From NCBI RefSeq assembly GCF_003202035.1, contig NZ_QJKC01000006.1, positions 162,515 to 226,514 on the forward strand: a DNA stretch of 64,000 nt, written 5' to 3'. Below the pieces are notes generated by a model, which had not been told where the DNA came from, did not search any database, and saw only the letters and a list, made by a program, of their open reading frames with translations. The position numbers and the translations under genes were made by a program. This document shows, in pieces, positions 8,094 to 18,061 of the stretch (positions are counted from its first letter, which is position 1; every line of letters starts with the position of its first letter). This DNA is from Aquitalea magnusonii (lineage in GTDB: Bacteria > Pseudomonadota > Gammaproteobacteria > Burkholderiales > Chromobacteriaceae).

Positions 8094-8983
8094 CAATAGC
8101 CATCTGGGGCGAGCAACGCGACCAGGTGGGGGAAAGCCCGTTCTGGGATGCCGGGCACGGCTGCCTGTGGTCGGTGGACATGACAGCACAGGCCATCCGC
8201 CGCCGCTGGCCCGATGGCCGTACCGACAGCTTTCCCACTGCCGAACTGCCTGCGGCACTGGCGCTCAACCCGCAGGGAGACAGCGCTGTGGTGGCCTTCG
8301 CCAGCGGCACTGCACTCTGGACACCCGCCGAAGGTATCCGCCACTGGCTGACCCGGCCGGAATCCGCGCCGCTGCTGCGGCTGAACGAGGGCAAATGTGA
8401 CCCGGCCGGACGTTTCTGGGTGGCCAGCATGGAAAACAATCTGGACCAGCATGGCCAGCCACGCGCCACATCCAGCTTTGCCGGTCGCCTGTGGCGCACC
8501 AGCGGGGAGCAAGCCATCGCCTTGAGCGCAGCCGAATTCGGCTGTCCCAATACCATGGCCTGGTCGCCAGACCAGCGCTGCTTTTATGCTGGCGACAGCC
8601 AGCGCAATGCCATCTGGGTGTGGGACTACGACGCGGCATCCGGCGACATCAGTCAGCGCCGGGTATTGCAACAAGGCGGGCCGGGCATTCCCGATGGTTC
8701 GGCCATAGATGAGGATGGCTGTCTGTGGACGGCCCGCTTTGGCGGAGGCTGCATTGTGCGTACCACACCAACAGGTAAAACCGACCGCATCATCCCGCTG
8801 CCGGCGCGTAACCCGACCAGTTGTACCTTCGGCAATGCCGATGGTGGTAGCAGACTGGATACCCTGCTGATTACTTCCGCCCGCTTCGGCCTGAGCCAGC
8901 CCGGCCCACAGGATGGTGCGGTACTGGCCATCCGCACTGGCCACCGGGGCCTGCCGGAAAACCGCTATCGAGACGATGGCTGA
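8090..8983 (+). CDS. SMP-30/gluconolactonase-family lactonase
   Basis: A 297-residue six-bladed beta-propeller of the SMP-30/regucalcin family, which hydrolyses aldonolactones to aldonic acids. The metal-binding residues of the family are present: E15 (GESPFWD), N154 (CPNTMAWSPD) and D202 (GIPDGSAID). The NEGKCDPAGRFW motif is also typical. It starts in an ATGA overlap with the GntR gene and closes the operon, where it would act directly after the SDR dehydrogenase. No dehydratase or aldolase follows, so the product must be handled by enzymes encoded elsewhere or left as the acid. Confidence 0.9.
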   Translation: MTIAIWGEQRDQVGESPFWDAGHGCLWSVDMTAQAIRRRWPDGRTDSFPTAELPAALALNPQGDSAVVAFASGTALWTPAEGIRHWLTRPESAPLLRLNEGKCDPAGRFWVASMENNLDQHGQPRATSSFAGRLWRTSGEQAIALSAAEFGCPNTMAWSPDQRCFYAGDSQRNAIWVWDYDAASGDISQRRVLQQGGPGIPDGSAIDEDGCLWTARFGGGCIVRTTPTGKTDRIIPLPARNPTSCTFGNADGGSRLDTLLITSARFGLSQPGPQDGAVLAIRTGHRGLPENRYRDDG

Positions 8984-9040
8984 GGCTCCAGCCTGCAGGC
9001 AGGTCAGCTTACAGAGCGCCCCACCCGCAAGCACTACACC

Positions 9041-11908
9041 TTATCCGCAAGCCCCTACATGGCCGCAAGCGGTGCAGAATTCACAACCATCCTTCTTGAT
9101 CAGCGCATGATTGCCACATTCCGGGCAGGGCTTGCCGGACAAGGGTTTGAGTGCCGGCTGCGCGGCAGTTTCCGGGCTGAACAGATCGCTCTGCTCCGGC
9201 ACCATCACCCCCATTTCCTCCAGTGGCACCCCATCCTGGGTCAGCACACCCAGCATGGCGTAGCGGTGAATCATCAGCTGCGCCATATAGGCCACGGTGG
9301 ACGGCCAGCTTTGCGATTTTTCCTGCCCCGGAATGCGGGCAAAGAAATCGCCTTGCGGCTCGGCATAGGTCAACAGCTTGCGCAGCTTCATGCCGATCCA
9401 GGCCGGGTCTATCACCCGCATGTCCAGCGACAGCATCTTGCACAGGCCATCCAGTTCGCGCGGGTAATTACCGGCCAGCCACACCGAGTACGGGCGGCGC
9501 TGACCATTGGGCAATACCAGTTCTTTCAGGAAGAGTACGAAATCGTCACCGGTTTGCGGGTTGGCCACATCCACCGACCAGCTCATGGTGCCATCGGTGC
9601 CGGATTTCGGTTCCTTGCGGGCAAACAGCGCATCCATCACCGGGGTGGGTTCGTGCTGGTCAGCAATCAGTGCGCCCAGCTGTTCCACGCGATGACGTAC
9701 CACCTGCCCCAGCGCGGCGGCAGCGGAAGTGGCATAGACGGTGCGTTCGCCCAGCTCGAACACATAGCGCTTGTCGCCATTGGTATGCGACAAGGCTTCC
9801 AGCTTGGCCGACAGCCAGGCGTGGTCGCGGCAGCGCATGTCCATCGAAAGGGTCTTGGCAATCGCGCCCAGGCCACGCTGTTCTTCGGTGGCATTCACCC
9901 AGCACTCAAAGGGCGTGATGCGGCCATTTTCCACATGCCCCACCACCACGGCAAAGTCACCGGCCGGGCCTTCCACCATATAGGTCCAGGACGGGTTGCC
10001 CTCTTTCAGCTTGGGCCGGTTTGGCCATTTCAGACTGGCCAGCGCCGGGCTGGGCGCGGTGTTCAGGGTGATGCGGCGGTCCGGGTCGCCATCCTGGCTG
10101 GCGGACAGGTCCTGCGGGGCTTCCTTGGCGCTTTCCTTGGCCGGTTCCACCGACAGTACCGAACCGAGCACGCTGTTGGGACGGTAAGTGGTAATGCCCT
10201 TCAGGCCATTACGCCAGGCTTCCAGATACAGGCTTTCGAAATCGGCAAACGGATAATCCGCCGGCACGTTCACCGTTTTGGAGATGGCAGTGTCGATATA
10301 CGGGGCCACGGCGGCCACCATGCGCATATGGTCCAGCGCGCTCATTTCCAGCGCCGAGACAAAGTAGTCCGGCAGCGCCTGGGTGTCGCCGCCCTGCATG
10401 CGGTAGACGCGATAGGCATGGTCTTCCACTAGGTATTCCTGGGTCGTGCCATCGGCCATGCGCTTTTTGCGGGTGTAGAACCAGGAGAACGGCGGCTCGA
10501 TGCCATTGCTGGCGTTATCGGCAAACGCCAGCGAAATGGTGCCGGTAGGGGCTATCGACAGCAGGTGCGAGTTGCGGATGCCGTGCTTGCGGATACGGGC
10601 CTTGATACTGTCCGGCAGGCGGCTGGCGCAATGCGGTTCGGCCAGATATTTGTCGGCATCAAACAGCGGGAAAGCGCCCTTCTCGATAGCCAGGTCCACC
10701 GAGGCATCATAGGCTGCATCGCGCATGGATTCGGAAATGCGCGCGGCAAAACGTCGGCCTTCTTCGCTGTCGTAACGAATCTTCAGCATGATCAGCGCAT
10801 CGCCCAGGCCGGTAAAACCCAGACCGACGCGGCGTTTGGACTGCGCTTCGCGCTCCTGCTCTTTCAGCGGCCATACGGTCAGGTCCAGCACATTGTCCAG
10901 CATGCGGATGGACATGCGCACCACGTTCTCGAAGGCCTTGAAATCAAAGCTGGGCTTGGCACCAAACGGTTGACGCACGTATTTGGTGAGGTTGACCGAA
11001 CCCAGGTCGCAGCAGCCGTAATCCGGCAGCGGTTGTTCGCCGCAGGGGTTGGTGGATTCAATCACCTCACAATAGGACAGGTTGTTGTCCTGGTTGATCC
11101 TGGACATGAACAGCACGCCCGGCTCGGCGTGGTCATAGGTGGATTCCATGATCTGCTGCCACAGCGCACGGGCAGACACCTTGCGGTACACCCACAGGCC
11201 GTCGGCACGCTGGTAGTGGCCGGGGAAGGCGTCGGTGGCCGGTTCCACACTGTGGGTCAGTTCCCACTCGGCATCGGCTTCCACCGCACGCATGAAATCG
11301 TCGGATACACCAACCGAAATATTGAAGTTGCGCAGGTCGCCCTTGTCCTTGGCGTGGATGAAGTCTTCCACGTCCGGATGGCTGACATCCAGCACACCCA
11401 TTTGCGCACCACGGCGGGCACCGGCGGATTCCACCGTCTCGCAACTGCGGTCGAACACCCGCATATACGATACCGGCCCGGAAGCGCGGCTATTGGTGCC
11501 TTTTACCCGTGCCCCCTTGGGACGTATGCGCGAGAAGTTGTAGCCCACACCACCGCCACGACGCATGGTTTCGGCGGCCTGCAGCAGTGCTTCGTAAATA
11601 CCGGCCTTGCCATTGGAAGGTTCGGAGACCGAATCGCCCACCGGCTGCACAAAGCAGTTGATCAGCGTGGCGCGCAGCTCGGTACCGGCGGCGGAATTGA
11701 TGCGGCCACCGGGAATGAAGCCATTGTCCAGTGCCTGGAAGAACAGCGGCTCGAAGCGGGCCGGGTCCTGCTCCAGCGCCGCCAGTGCGCGCGCTACCCG
11801 TTGTCTGACCTCGCTGACACTCTGCTCATCGCCCTTGGCATACTTTTCCAGCAAGACCTCACGCGAGATGTCCTGCTCCAGCATGACCGCACTGTTTTCA
11901 CGCTTCAT
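9041..11908 (-). CDS. nrdJ: Adenosylcobalamin-dependent (class II) ribonucleotide reductase
   Basis: A 955-residue enzyme that reduces ribonucleotides to deoxyribonucleotides with a cobalamin-generated radical and needs no oxygen. The N-terminal half has [18 protein letters not shown], the catalytic loop NPCGE near residue 286 and further family blocks. After about residue 620 come two tandem copies of an ~58-residue module (about 651-708 and 789-848), with related [19 protein letters not shown] and [19 protein letters not shown] cores. The C-terminus has a zinc ribbon (CPECGN...CTACG), likely with the redox cysteines. No other RNR gene is in the window. A perfect FNR-type palindrome lies 205 bases upstream (12113-12126), which would suit expression at low oxygen. 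Confidence 0.96.
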   Translation of the reverse strand: MKRENSAVMLEQDISREVLLEKYAKGDEQSVSEVRQRVARALAALEQDPARFEPLFFQALDNGFIPGGRINSAAGTELRATLINCFVQPVGDSVSEPSNGKAGIYEALLQAAETMRRGGGVGYNFSRIRPKGARVKGTNSRASGPVSYMRVFDRSCETVESAGARRGAQMGVLDVSHPDVEDFIHAKDKGDLRNFNISVGVSDDFMRAVEADAEWELTHSVEPATDAFPGHYQRADGLWVYRKVSARALWQQIMESTYDHAEPGVLFMSRINQDNNLSYCEVIESTNPCGEQPLPDYGCCDLGSVNLTKYVRQPFGAKPSFDFKAFENVVRMSIRMLDNVLDLTVWPLKEQEREAQSKRRVGLGFTGLGDALIMLKIRYDSEEGRRFAARISESMRDAAYDASVDLAIEKGAFPLFDADKYLAEPHCASRLPDSIKARIRKHGIRNSHLLSIAPTGTISLAFADNASNGIEPPFSWFYTRKKRMADGTTQEYLVEDHAYRVYRMQGGDTQALPDYFVSALEMSALDHMRMVAAVAPYIDTAISKTVNVPADYPFADFESLYLEAWRNGLKGITTYRPNSVLGSVLSVEPAKESAKEAPQDLSASQDGDPDRRITLNTAPSPALASLKWPNRPKLKEGNPSWTYMVEGPAGDFAVVVGHVENGRITPFECWVNATEEQRGLGAIAKTLSMDMRCRDHAWLSAKLEALSHTNGDKRYVFELGERTVYATSAAAALGQVVRHRVEQLGALIADQHEPTPVMDALFARKEPKSGTDGTMSWSVDVANPQTGDDFVLFLKELVLPNGQRRPYSVWLAGNYPRELDGLCKMLSLDMRVIDPAWIGMKLRKLLTYAEPQGDFFARIPGQEKSQSWPSTVAYMAQLMIHRYAMLGVLTQDGVPLEEMGVMVPEQSDLFSPETAAQPALKPLSGKPCPECGNHALIKKDGCEFCTACGHVGACG

Positions 11909-12070
11909 TCCGGCCCCTCGATTCCTGATTTATTTGAGAATTGTCCTGATTACCGCAGTCGCATCGACTAGACAGTTTAACCGCTGCCAGGGCATTACGC
12001 CGCCCCTTCGCCCACGGCTCTGCCGATGAGGCGGCTGCCCATTCTTACGCAAAACTCACAATATGTGGCA

Positions 12071-12111
12071 AAAGAAAACGGCGTACTACACCATATGTAG
12101 TTACGCCGTTT
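12071..12111 (-). terminator. Stem-loop with T-rich tail, probable terminator of the DUF748 gene
   Basis: On the minus strand a 15-bp stem (AAACGGCGTA/TACGCCGTTT core, one bulged base, loop TATGG) is followed by TTTTCTTTTG. It lies 29 bases after the DUF748 stop. It also occupies the space between the FNR-like box and nrdJ, so it may overlap the nrdJ promoter. Confidence 0.65.
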
Positions 12112-12112
12112 A

Positions 12113-12126
12113 TTGATGGACATCAA
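12113..12126. promoter_or_regulatory. Perfect FNR/Anr-type box upstream of nrdJ
   Basis: TTGAT-GGAC-ATCAA is an exact match to the FNR consensus TTGAT-N4-ATCAA. Read towards nrdJ, a weak -10 (TGTAGT) sits about 30-35 bases downstream of its centre, the spacing of a class II activated promoter (site near -41.5). It lies 14 bases past the DUF748 stop and 205 bases before the nrdJ start. Activation by FNR is inference. Confidence 0.6.
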
Positions 12127-12139
12127 GCCGAATTAGCGT

Positions 12140-15100
12140 CTACTTGCTGCCCAGCTTGATGCCGATGGCGATGCCGTCCCGTTCGGCGCGGGTTTTGGCG
12201 GCTTCGCCCAGTGTGATGCGTGCGGCCAAAGTGTTGTCAATCCGCATCATCACCTTGCGGGCATTTTCGGCACGTTGCTGCGCCAGTGCCTGCAAGGCGG
12301 CATCGTCCACTTTCTCGGCCGCAATCAGCTCGCCACGCAACAGCTTGGCCAGTGCACTGCCCGCCGGACCACCCGGATTGAGGGTATGGCCCATCAGCTT
12401 GAGACGGCCCAGGCGCTTGGCATACACCGTCTTGATGGCATCCAGCATGGCCGGGTCGGCCATGTCGGGCAGCGGCAGCGGTTCGCCCGGCAACAGGCTG
12501 CGCCCGGCGGCCTGCAGGATGGCGCTGTCGATGCGGGCACGGGCCAGCTCCTTGCTGTCGACCGCCGGATCAAAACTGCCGGCAAGCTGCAACTGCATCT
12601 TGGGCCGCTTGGCCATTACCGCAGCCACCTTTTCCAGCTTCTCGCGCTCCGGCGGTGCCACATTGGCCTCACCCGGAATGAAGTAGACATTGTCGAAGCC
12701 ATCGCCACCCAGCAACGCACCCAGGGCACGGAACGGGGCGGTGACCACCTTGGTCAGCACATTCACCAGCGCCTTCCACACGATCTGGCCATAGCTGAAC
12801 TGCGGGTCATCCAGGCTGCCGGATACCGGCAAATCCAGATCGATCTTGCCGTCGCTATCCTCCAGCAAGGCCACCGCCAGCCGCAGCGGCAGGTGGGTAC
12901 CCTTGTAGTCCGGCACCTCGTCACCCAGCTGGATGGTGTTGATCACCACCCGGTTCTGCCCCTTCATCTGGCGGTGGTCCAGCAGATAGTGCAGGTCGAC
13001 GGTGAGCCGGCCATCATTGATGCGCCAGCCGGCAAAGGTGGTGGCGTAGGGGTTGAGGTTGTTGAGCGGAATATTGCGGAAAGACAGCGTGACATCGGTA
13101 TTGTCAGTCACCGCCAGCGGGGCCAGCACGCCGCGTACCCGCACATCACCATACTGGTCGACATCGCCATCCAGCGTGATGGTGCCGGTGCGGCCGGGGC
13201 GGGTGGACAGGCCCTGGATCGAACCGCGCAGATGGTGCATCTGGGTGGCAAAGTTCGGCTGCATGCTCTGGTCGGCAAACTGCACCTTGCTGCGGTTCAG
13301 ATGAATGCTGCGGATTTCCACTGGCGGCATGCTGCTGGCCGCTGCTGGCTTGGCGGCCGCTGCGGTTTTCGGCGCAGCCGCGGCCTTGGCGGCAAAAATA
13401 CGCTGCCAGTTGAGCTGGCGCTGGGCGTCCAGAATCAATCTGGCAGACAGTTCTTCCAGCTGCACATCCTGTACCGCCACGCTGAGCGGCAAGGCCTGGG
13501 TGCTCTGGGCACGGATACCGTTGACCCGCAGATTGCGCCAGCCCAGCAGCGGCAGTTTCTCACCCGGCTCCATGATGGCCAGGCTGCTGATGCCGGCAGT
13601 GCCGGCCACTTTCCAGCCTTTGCTCGCCGACTCCACATCCAGCTGGGCATTCAGCTGGCCGCCATTCATGCGCAGCGGCGTGCCGGACAAACCATACGGT
13701 GCAAACGGTGCCAGCGGCAGGGCCAGGGCATTCACCTTGCCCTTGACGGCTGCGCTGGCCGGGTCCAGCTGCAACGCGGCCTTGAGCTGGCCGGACTCCA
13801 GCTGGCCGGCCAGTTCCAGCGCCAGCTGGCCGGCAGCATCAGGCTGCAAGGTGGCGTTCAGCGCGCGCAGCGTGGCACTGACCGGTCGCGGCAGGGTCTG
13901 GTCGCTCCAGCCCAGCTGGCCATCTGTCAGCTTGACCGCGGGGTAATGCAGCTGCCAGCCCGGCTGGCTCTTGCCGTCGGCGCTTGCCGGCTGGCTGGCT
14001 GGCGGATTGACCTTGCCGCGGGCAAACAGCCGGGCCAGGTTTAACTGCCCCTGCTTGTTGCGTTCCACAGCCACGCGCAGGCCTTGCAAATCCAGCGCAC
14101 CCGGCTCGATCAGCAGACCATGCTGCACAATGCGCGAAGGCTGCAGCGTGGCCTTGGCCAGGCTGATCTGCTCTTCCCGCTCGCCATTACCCAGCTTGAT
14201 GTCAGCCAGTTCGGCCGCCAGCCGGTCAACGCTGAAGCCCTGTCTGGGGTCCAGCGCAAAACGGGCATGCAATAGCGGCAAGGAGGCTGACAGCTGCAAG
14301 GGCGTGGTGAAACCGGCATCGGTCAGCCGGTATTGCCAGTTGGCCAGCTTGATATCGTCCACCGTGATGGACCATGGCGACGGCGCATTCTGGTGCGCGG
14401 GCTGGGCCGCTGCGCTGGCCGGCTGTTGCGGCAAGGCCATCATCCAGTCGATCACACCATTCTGCATGCGCATTGCATCCAGGCTGCCGCCCTCCAGCGC
14501 CACTTGCTTGATCGCCAGGCGGCTGCCCTGCAGATCAAAGCTGCCACCACTGACATTGAGGGTGGGCAGGGAAAAATGGTGCTGGCTGGCCGGTGCCTGC
14601 ATCAGCAAGCCCTTGAGCTGGGCATTGAAGGGGCTGATCTGCAGCTGGGCACGCTTGCCACTCATGTCGAAGTGATAACTGGCCTGGGCCGACAGCTCGC
14701 CTTGCGGCTTGGCGATATTGAACTGCGGCTTGATGTAGTCCCACACGCTGGCCAGGGTAAAGCCGCGGATGCTGGCCTGGCCGGTCGATTGCAAAGGCTG
14801 CAATTGCAGGCTGCCCTTCCAGTCCAGCTGGGTACCATCCCCCAGGGCAGCATGCAGGCGATAGCCACCGGCTTCCGGCAGGGTGGAAATATCCGTCAGC
14901 GACAGATTCAGTGGCGAAACCTTGAACTGCTCCTTGCTGCCGGCCAGCTGGTCATTGACCATGATCTGGCCATTGCGGATGGCCAGTGCCTGCAGCAGGA
15001 ATGTTGGTGTGGTGCTGTCCTGTTTTTTCGGCTGGGGCGGGCCGCTGGCATCGCTGATGAAGCGCGCCCAGTTCCACTGCCCTTGCCCGTCACGCTTGAC

Positions 15101-15469
15101 CCATAGCCTGGGCGCGTCCATCGCGAATTCCGACAGCTGCCAGCGCCCCAGCAACAGCGCGGTGGGGTCGAAATCGACATAGACCCGGTCGGCGGCAAAC
15201 AGTGGTTCGCCCTTGCCCTCGGCCAGTTGCAGCCGGTGGATTTCCACCGCCATTTTCCACGGATTGATGGACACTTCGCCCAGGCTCAGCTGGCGACCGA
15301 TGCCGGCAGCCCATTTGCTGGCCTGGCTTTGTACGATGCCCGGCGCAATACCCGCCAGAAAGCCCCAGCACAGCACGATGATGCCAAGCAGGCCGGCCAG
15401 CCAGCGCCGCCAGCGCGCAGCCTTGCCTGGCAAGGGGGGATTTCCAGAATTCTGATCAGTTGTGCTCAT
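12140..15469 (-). CDS. DUF748 (AsmA/TamB-like) envelope protein
   Basis: A protein of about 1109 residues from the start chosen here (MSTTDQNSG). One transmembrane segment near residues 25-45 (LAGLLGIIVLCWGFLAGIAP) is followed by a long periplasmic region of repeated beta-rich stretches. This is the form of DUF748 proteins, related to AsmA-type proteins proposed to bridge the envelope for lipid traffic. A Pro/Ala-rich linker lies in the middle (KAAAAPKTAAAAKPAAASS). The C-terminal quarter contains an OmpA-like-sounding block (FDPAVDSKELARARID). The start at 15469 has AAGAAG upstream; in-frame starts reach 15580, so the N-terminus could be longer. Its cellular partner is unknown; it is divergent from earP. 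Confidence 0.8.
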   Translation of the reverse strand: MSTTDQNSGNPPLPGKAARWRRWLAGLLGIIVLCWGFLAGIAPGIVQSQASKWAAGIGRQLSLGEVSINPWKMAVEIHRLQLAEGKGEPLFAADRVYVDFDPTALLLGRWQLSEFAMDAPRLWVKRDGQGQWNWARFISDASGPPQPKKQDSTTPTFLLQALAIRNGQIMVNDQLAGSKEQFKVSPLNLSLTDISTLPEAGGYRLHAALGDGTQLDWKGSLQLQPLQSTGQASIRGFTLASVWDYIKPQFNIAKPQGELSAQASYHFDMSGKRAQLQISPFNAQLKGLLMQAPASQHHFSLPTLNVSGGSFDLQGSRLAIKQVALEGGSLDAMRMQNGVIDWMMALPQQPASAAAQPAHQNAPSPWSITVDDIKLANWQYRLTDAGFTTPLQLSASLPLLHARFALDPRQGFSVDRLAAELADIKLGNGEREEQISLAKATLQPSRIVQHGLLIEPGALDLQGLRVAVERNKQGQLNLARLFARGKVNPPASQPASADGKSQPGWQLHYPAVKLTDGQLGWSDQTLPRPVSATLRALNATLQPDAAGQLALELAGQLESGQLKAALQLDPASAAVKGKVNALALPLAPFAPYGLSGTPLRMNGGQLNAQLDVESASKGWKVAGTAGISSLAIMEPGEKLPLLGWRNLRVNGIRAQSTQALPLSVAVQDVQLEELSARLILDAQRQLNWQRIFAAKAAAAPKTAAAAKPAAASSMPPVEIRSIHLNRSKVQFADQSMQPNFATQMHHLRGSIQGLSTRPGRTGTITLDGDVDQYGDVRVRGVLAPLAVTDNTDVTLSFRNIPLNNLNPYATTFAGWRINDGRLTVDLHYLLDHRQMKGQNRVVINTIQLGDEVPDYKGTHLPLRLAVALLEDSDGKIDLDLPVSGSLDDPQFSYGQIVWKALVNVLTKVVTAPFRALGALLGGDGFDNVYFIPGEANVAPPEREKLEKVAAVMAKRPKMQLQLAGSFDPAVDSKELARARIDSAILQAAGRSLLPGEPLPLPDMADPAMLDAIKTVYAKRLGRLKLMGHTLNPGGPAGSALAKLLRGELIAAEKVDDAALQALAQQRAENARKVMMRIDNTLAARITLGEAAKTRAERDGIAIGIKLGSK

Positions 15470-15633
15470 GGCGTTCTTCTTGTAGGCATTAGCTTTCATT
15501 TTAACTGTTTTATCAAATAGTGTTACCCGCATGTTGTTAGCAAAGTTGTTGGCACGCCTGACCGGCAGCCACAGCCGCACAGGCCGCAGCAGCGCGTGCT
15601 ATGCTGCGCCTGCCCTCATTTCATCATGCCGCC

Positions 15634-16791
15634 ATGCCACAGACCGCACGCCTCAGCTGGGATATTTTCTGTACCGTCATCGACAACTACGGTGATATCG
15701 GGGTGGCCTGGCGACTGGCCCGCCGGCTGGCTCATGACTTTGGCCACCCGGTGCGGCTGTGGGTGGATGATCTGGCCAGTTTTGCCCGCATCGCCCCCTT
15801 GCTGGACCCGGCCAGCCCACAACAGCTGGTGGACGATATCGACATCCGCCGCTGGGAGCCTCACGACAGCTTTGCCGGCTACCAGCCGGCACGGGTGGTG
15901 ATCGAAGCCTTTGGCTGCCGCCTGCCCGACGCCGTGGAACAAGCCATGGCAGGGGCTGACATCAGACCGGTGTGGATCAATCTGGAATACCTGTCGGCGG
16001 AAGACTGGGTGGAAGGCTGCCATGGCATGGCCTCGCCCCACCCGCGCCTGCCCTTGACCAAGTACTTTTTCTTTCCCGGCTTTACCAATCGCACCGGCGG
16101 CCTGCTGTGCGAAGATGGGCTGATCGCCACCCGTCAGCGCTGGCAACAAGACAAGCTGGCGCAACGCGCCTTCTGGCAGATGTTCGATATTCCGGAAAAG
16201 CAGCCGGAGGAGTGGCGCATCAGCCTGTTTGCCTATGAAAACCCGGCGGCACGCGAGTTGCTGGAGTACTGGACAGGCAGCCCGCTGCCGGTGCACTGCA
16301 TGGTGCCGGAGGGCAAGGTGCTGGCCGATGTCGAGGCAGTGCTGGGGCGGCCGCTGCAGGCCGGACAGCATGCCACACGCGGCGCGCTGACCGTGCATGT
16401 GCTGCCGATGACCGATCAGGACAGTTACGATCTGACCCTGTGGTCTTGCGATATCAACTTCGTGCGCGGCGAGGACAGCTTTGTCCGGGCACAATGGGCG
16501 GGCCGGCCCTTCATCTGGCATATCTATCCGCAAGACGATGCGGCGCACATGGTGAAGCTTGATGCCTTTTTGTCACACTACTGCCGAGGCATTGACGCGG
16601 AAACCGCCAGCGCCCTGCAGGCGGCAAGCCATGCCTGGAACCATGGCCAGGGCATGGTGGCAGCCTGGCAGCAGCTGGAAAAGTGCCTGCCGCAATGGCA
16701 TCAGCACAGCCGCAACTGGCCGGACAAGTTGCTCGAGCAAGGAGACTTGGGGATGCGGCTGGTGCAATTCATAGAAAACCAGCTAGAATAG
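15634..16791 (+). CDS. earP: EF-P arginine rhamnosyltransferase EarP
   Basis: A 385-residue glycosyltransferase that transfers rhamnose from dTDP-rhamnose to Arg32 of elongation factor P. The N-terminal signature WDIFCTVIDNYGDIGVAWRL is diagnostic for the family (formerly DUF2331), and the C-terminal half keeps GEDSFVRAQWAGRPFIWHIY, the nucleotide-sugar binding region. It is directly followed by efp, whose Arg32 is conserved, which supports the assignment strongly. The start at 15634 (MPQTARLSWDIFC) is chosen; the ATG at 15601 lies in TGCTATGCT, which looks like an extended -10 element and would be untranslated. dTDP-rhamnose synthesis genes are not in view. Confidence 0.95.
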   Translation: MPQTARLSWDIFCTVIDNYGDIGVAWRLARRLAHDFGHPVRLWVDDLASFARIAPLLDPASPQQLVDDIDIRRWEPHDSFAGYQPARVVIEAFGCRLPDAVEQAMAGADIRPVWINLEYLSAEDWVEGCHGMASPHPRLPLTKYFFFPGFTNRTGGLLCEDGLIATRQRWQQDKLAQRAFWQMFDIPEKQPEEWRISLFAYENPAARELLEYWTGSPLPVHCMVPEGKVLADVEAVLGRPLQAGQHATRGALTVHVLPMTDQDSYDLTLWSCDINFVRGEDSFVRAQWAGRPFIWHIYPQDDAAHMVKLDAFLSHYCRGIDAETASALQAASHAWNHGQGMVAAWQQLEKCLPQWHQHSRNWPDKLLEQGDLGMRLVQFIENQLE

Positions 16792-16848
16792 CCCGTTTTT
16801 CGGAAACCGATTTCCGAGTTCAATCAAGAGTTTGGGACTTTACAAGCA
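16792..16848 (+). promoter_or_regulatory. earP-efp intergenic region with a small palindrome
   Basis: CGGAAA-CCGA-TTTCCG at 16801-16816 is a perfect 6-bp inverted repeat, preceded by TTTTT. It could be a weak terminator or attenuator between earP and the highly expressed efp. No clear promoter pair was identified. Confidence 0.35.
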
Positions 16849-17412
16849 ATGAAAACCGCACAAGAACTCCGCGCTGGCAACGTATTCATGGTAGGCAACG
16901 ACCCGATGGTCGTGCAAAAAGCCGAATTCAGCAAATCCGGCCGCAACGCATCCGTTGTAAAAATGAAGATGAAGAACCTGCTGACCGGCACCGGCTCTGA
17001 AGCCGTTTACCGCGCTGACGACAAGTTCGACGTCGTGGTTCTGGATCGCAAGGATTGCACCTACTCCTACTTTGCTGACCCGATGTATGTCTTCATGGAT
17101 AGCGAATTCAACCAGTACGAAGTAGAAGCCGACAACCTGGGCGACGCACTCAACTACATCGTTGATGGCATGGAAGATGTTTGCCAGGTTACCTTCTACG
17201 ATGGCAAGGCCATCTCCGTGGAACTGCCGACCACCGTGGTACGCGAAGTGGAATACACCGAACCGGCCGTACGCGGCGATACTTCGGGCAAGGTTCTGAA
17301 GCCGGCTCGTCTGGTAGGCACCACCTTCGAAGTACAGGTTCCGGCCTTCGTCAATACCGGCGAAAAGATCGAAATCGACACCCGCACCGGCGAATTCAAG
17401 AAGCGCGCCTGA
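16849..17412 (+). CDS. efp: Elongation factor P, arginine-rhamnosylated type
   Basis: A 187-residue translation factor that binds ribosomes stalled at polyproline stretches. It has the three beta-barrel domains of EF-P. The loop that reaches the peptidyl transferase centre reads [10 protein letters not shown] with Arg at residue 32, the residue modified by EarP, instead of the lysine used by EpmA-type EF-P. The C-terminus ends in the conserved [20 protein letters not shown] block. It sits 57 bases after earP and ends in a strong terminator. Confidence 0.98.
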   Translation: MKTAQELRAGNVFMVGNDPMVVQKAEFSKSGRNASVVKMKMKNLLTGTGSEAVYRADDKFDVVVLDRKDCTYSYFADPMYVFMDSEFNQYEVEADNLGDALNYIVDGMEDVCQVTFYDGKAISVELPTTVVREVEYTEPAVRGDTSGKVLKPARLVGTTFEVQVPAFVNTGEKIEIDTRTGEFKKRA

Positions 17413-17433
17413 TCGCTTGTTTGAATGCTGTGC

Positions 17434-17463
17434 AAAAAGCGGCCTGATGGCCGCTTTTGTTTT
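17434..17463 (+). terminator. Rho-independent terminator after efp
   Basis: AAAAGCGGCC-TGAT-GGCCGCTTTT is a perfect 10-bp stem followed by GTTTTG, 22 bases after the efp stop. Confidence 0.9.
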
Positions 17464-17515
17464 GCCTGTCATTCCGGCAAATGCTGCGTTATCGTGCTGT
17501 TTTCAGGAGGGCACG

Positions 17516-18058
17516 ATGAACCGACTCGCACAGCTTGCGCTGCAAGCCCGCTACAACCAGTGGATGAATGACAAGCTTTACCAGGCTGCAGCCCGCTTGC
17601 CAGAAGCGGTCTTGCAGCAGGACCGCGGCGCCTTTTTTGGTTCGCTGTTTGGTACGCTCAATCACATCGTGGTAGCCGACACCTTGTGGCTGCAACGCTT
17701 TGGCCAGCACCCCGCCAACTTTGCCGCCTTGCAGCCGCTGCAGGCCATGGCAGCGCCCACCTCCTTGAACGGCTTGCTGTTTGACCAGCTGCCCGCGCTA
17801 GCGGCGCGGCGACAGCTGCTGGACGAAGTCATCATCCGCTTATGCAGCGCGCTCAACGACAGCGATCTTGATCAGCCGCTGGCCTATCACAACACCCGTG
17901 GCATCGCGCAGCGCAAGAACTTCCACGCCCTTCTGCTGCACTTCTTCAACCACCAGACCCATCATCGCGGTCAGGCCACCACCTTGCTGTCCCAGCTGGG
18001 CGAGGACGTCGGCATCACCGACCTGATTGCCCTGATCGACGACATTCCGCAAGCCTGA
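17516..18058 (+). CDS. DinB/YfiT-fold protein, putative metal-dependent thiol transferase
   Basis: A 180-residue four-helix-bundle protein of the DinB family. The probable metal-binding histidines are in TLNHIVVADTLW (near residue 47) and the C-terminal FFNHQTHHRGQATTLLS, the classic DinB HxxxH pair. The start at 17516 has an ideal AGGAGG five bases upstream; the frame extends further upstream but through the efp terminator. Relatives are DNA-damage-induced in Bacillus or act as bacillithiol/mycothiol-type transferases, so the real substrate is unknown. It stands alone between two terminator-like hairpins. Confidence 0.85.
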   Translation: MNRLAQLALQARYNQWMNDKLYQAAARLPEAVLQQDRGAFFGSLFGTLNHIVVADTLWLQRFGQHPANFAALQPLQAMAAPTSLNGLLFDQLPALAARRQLLDEVIIRLCSALNDSDLDQPLAYHNTRGIAQRKNFHALLLHFFNHQTHHRGQATTLLSQLGEDVGITDLIALIDDIPQA

Positions 18059-18061
18059 CAG

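Noticed and set aside
9059..11971. Long plus-strand ORFs (9059-10432 and 10565-11971) opposite nrdJ
   Set aside because: They are antisense shadows of a gene with full family similarity; they have no recognisable domain and their composition is explained by the GC-rich codon use of nrdJ.
12057..12068. CACAATATGTGG as an NrdR box upstream of nrdJ
   Set aside because: It lacks the ACAC-N8-GTGT layout of NrdR sites; the symmetry is only four bases per side and its spacing is wrong.
12275..14044. 589-codon plus-strand ORF opposite the DUF748 gene
   Set aside because: Shadow frame rich in Gln, Arg and His, with no domain; the DUF748 frame is the coding one.
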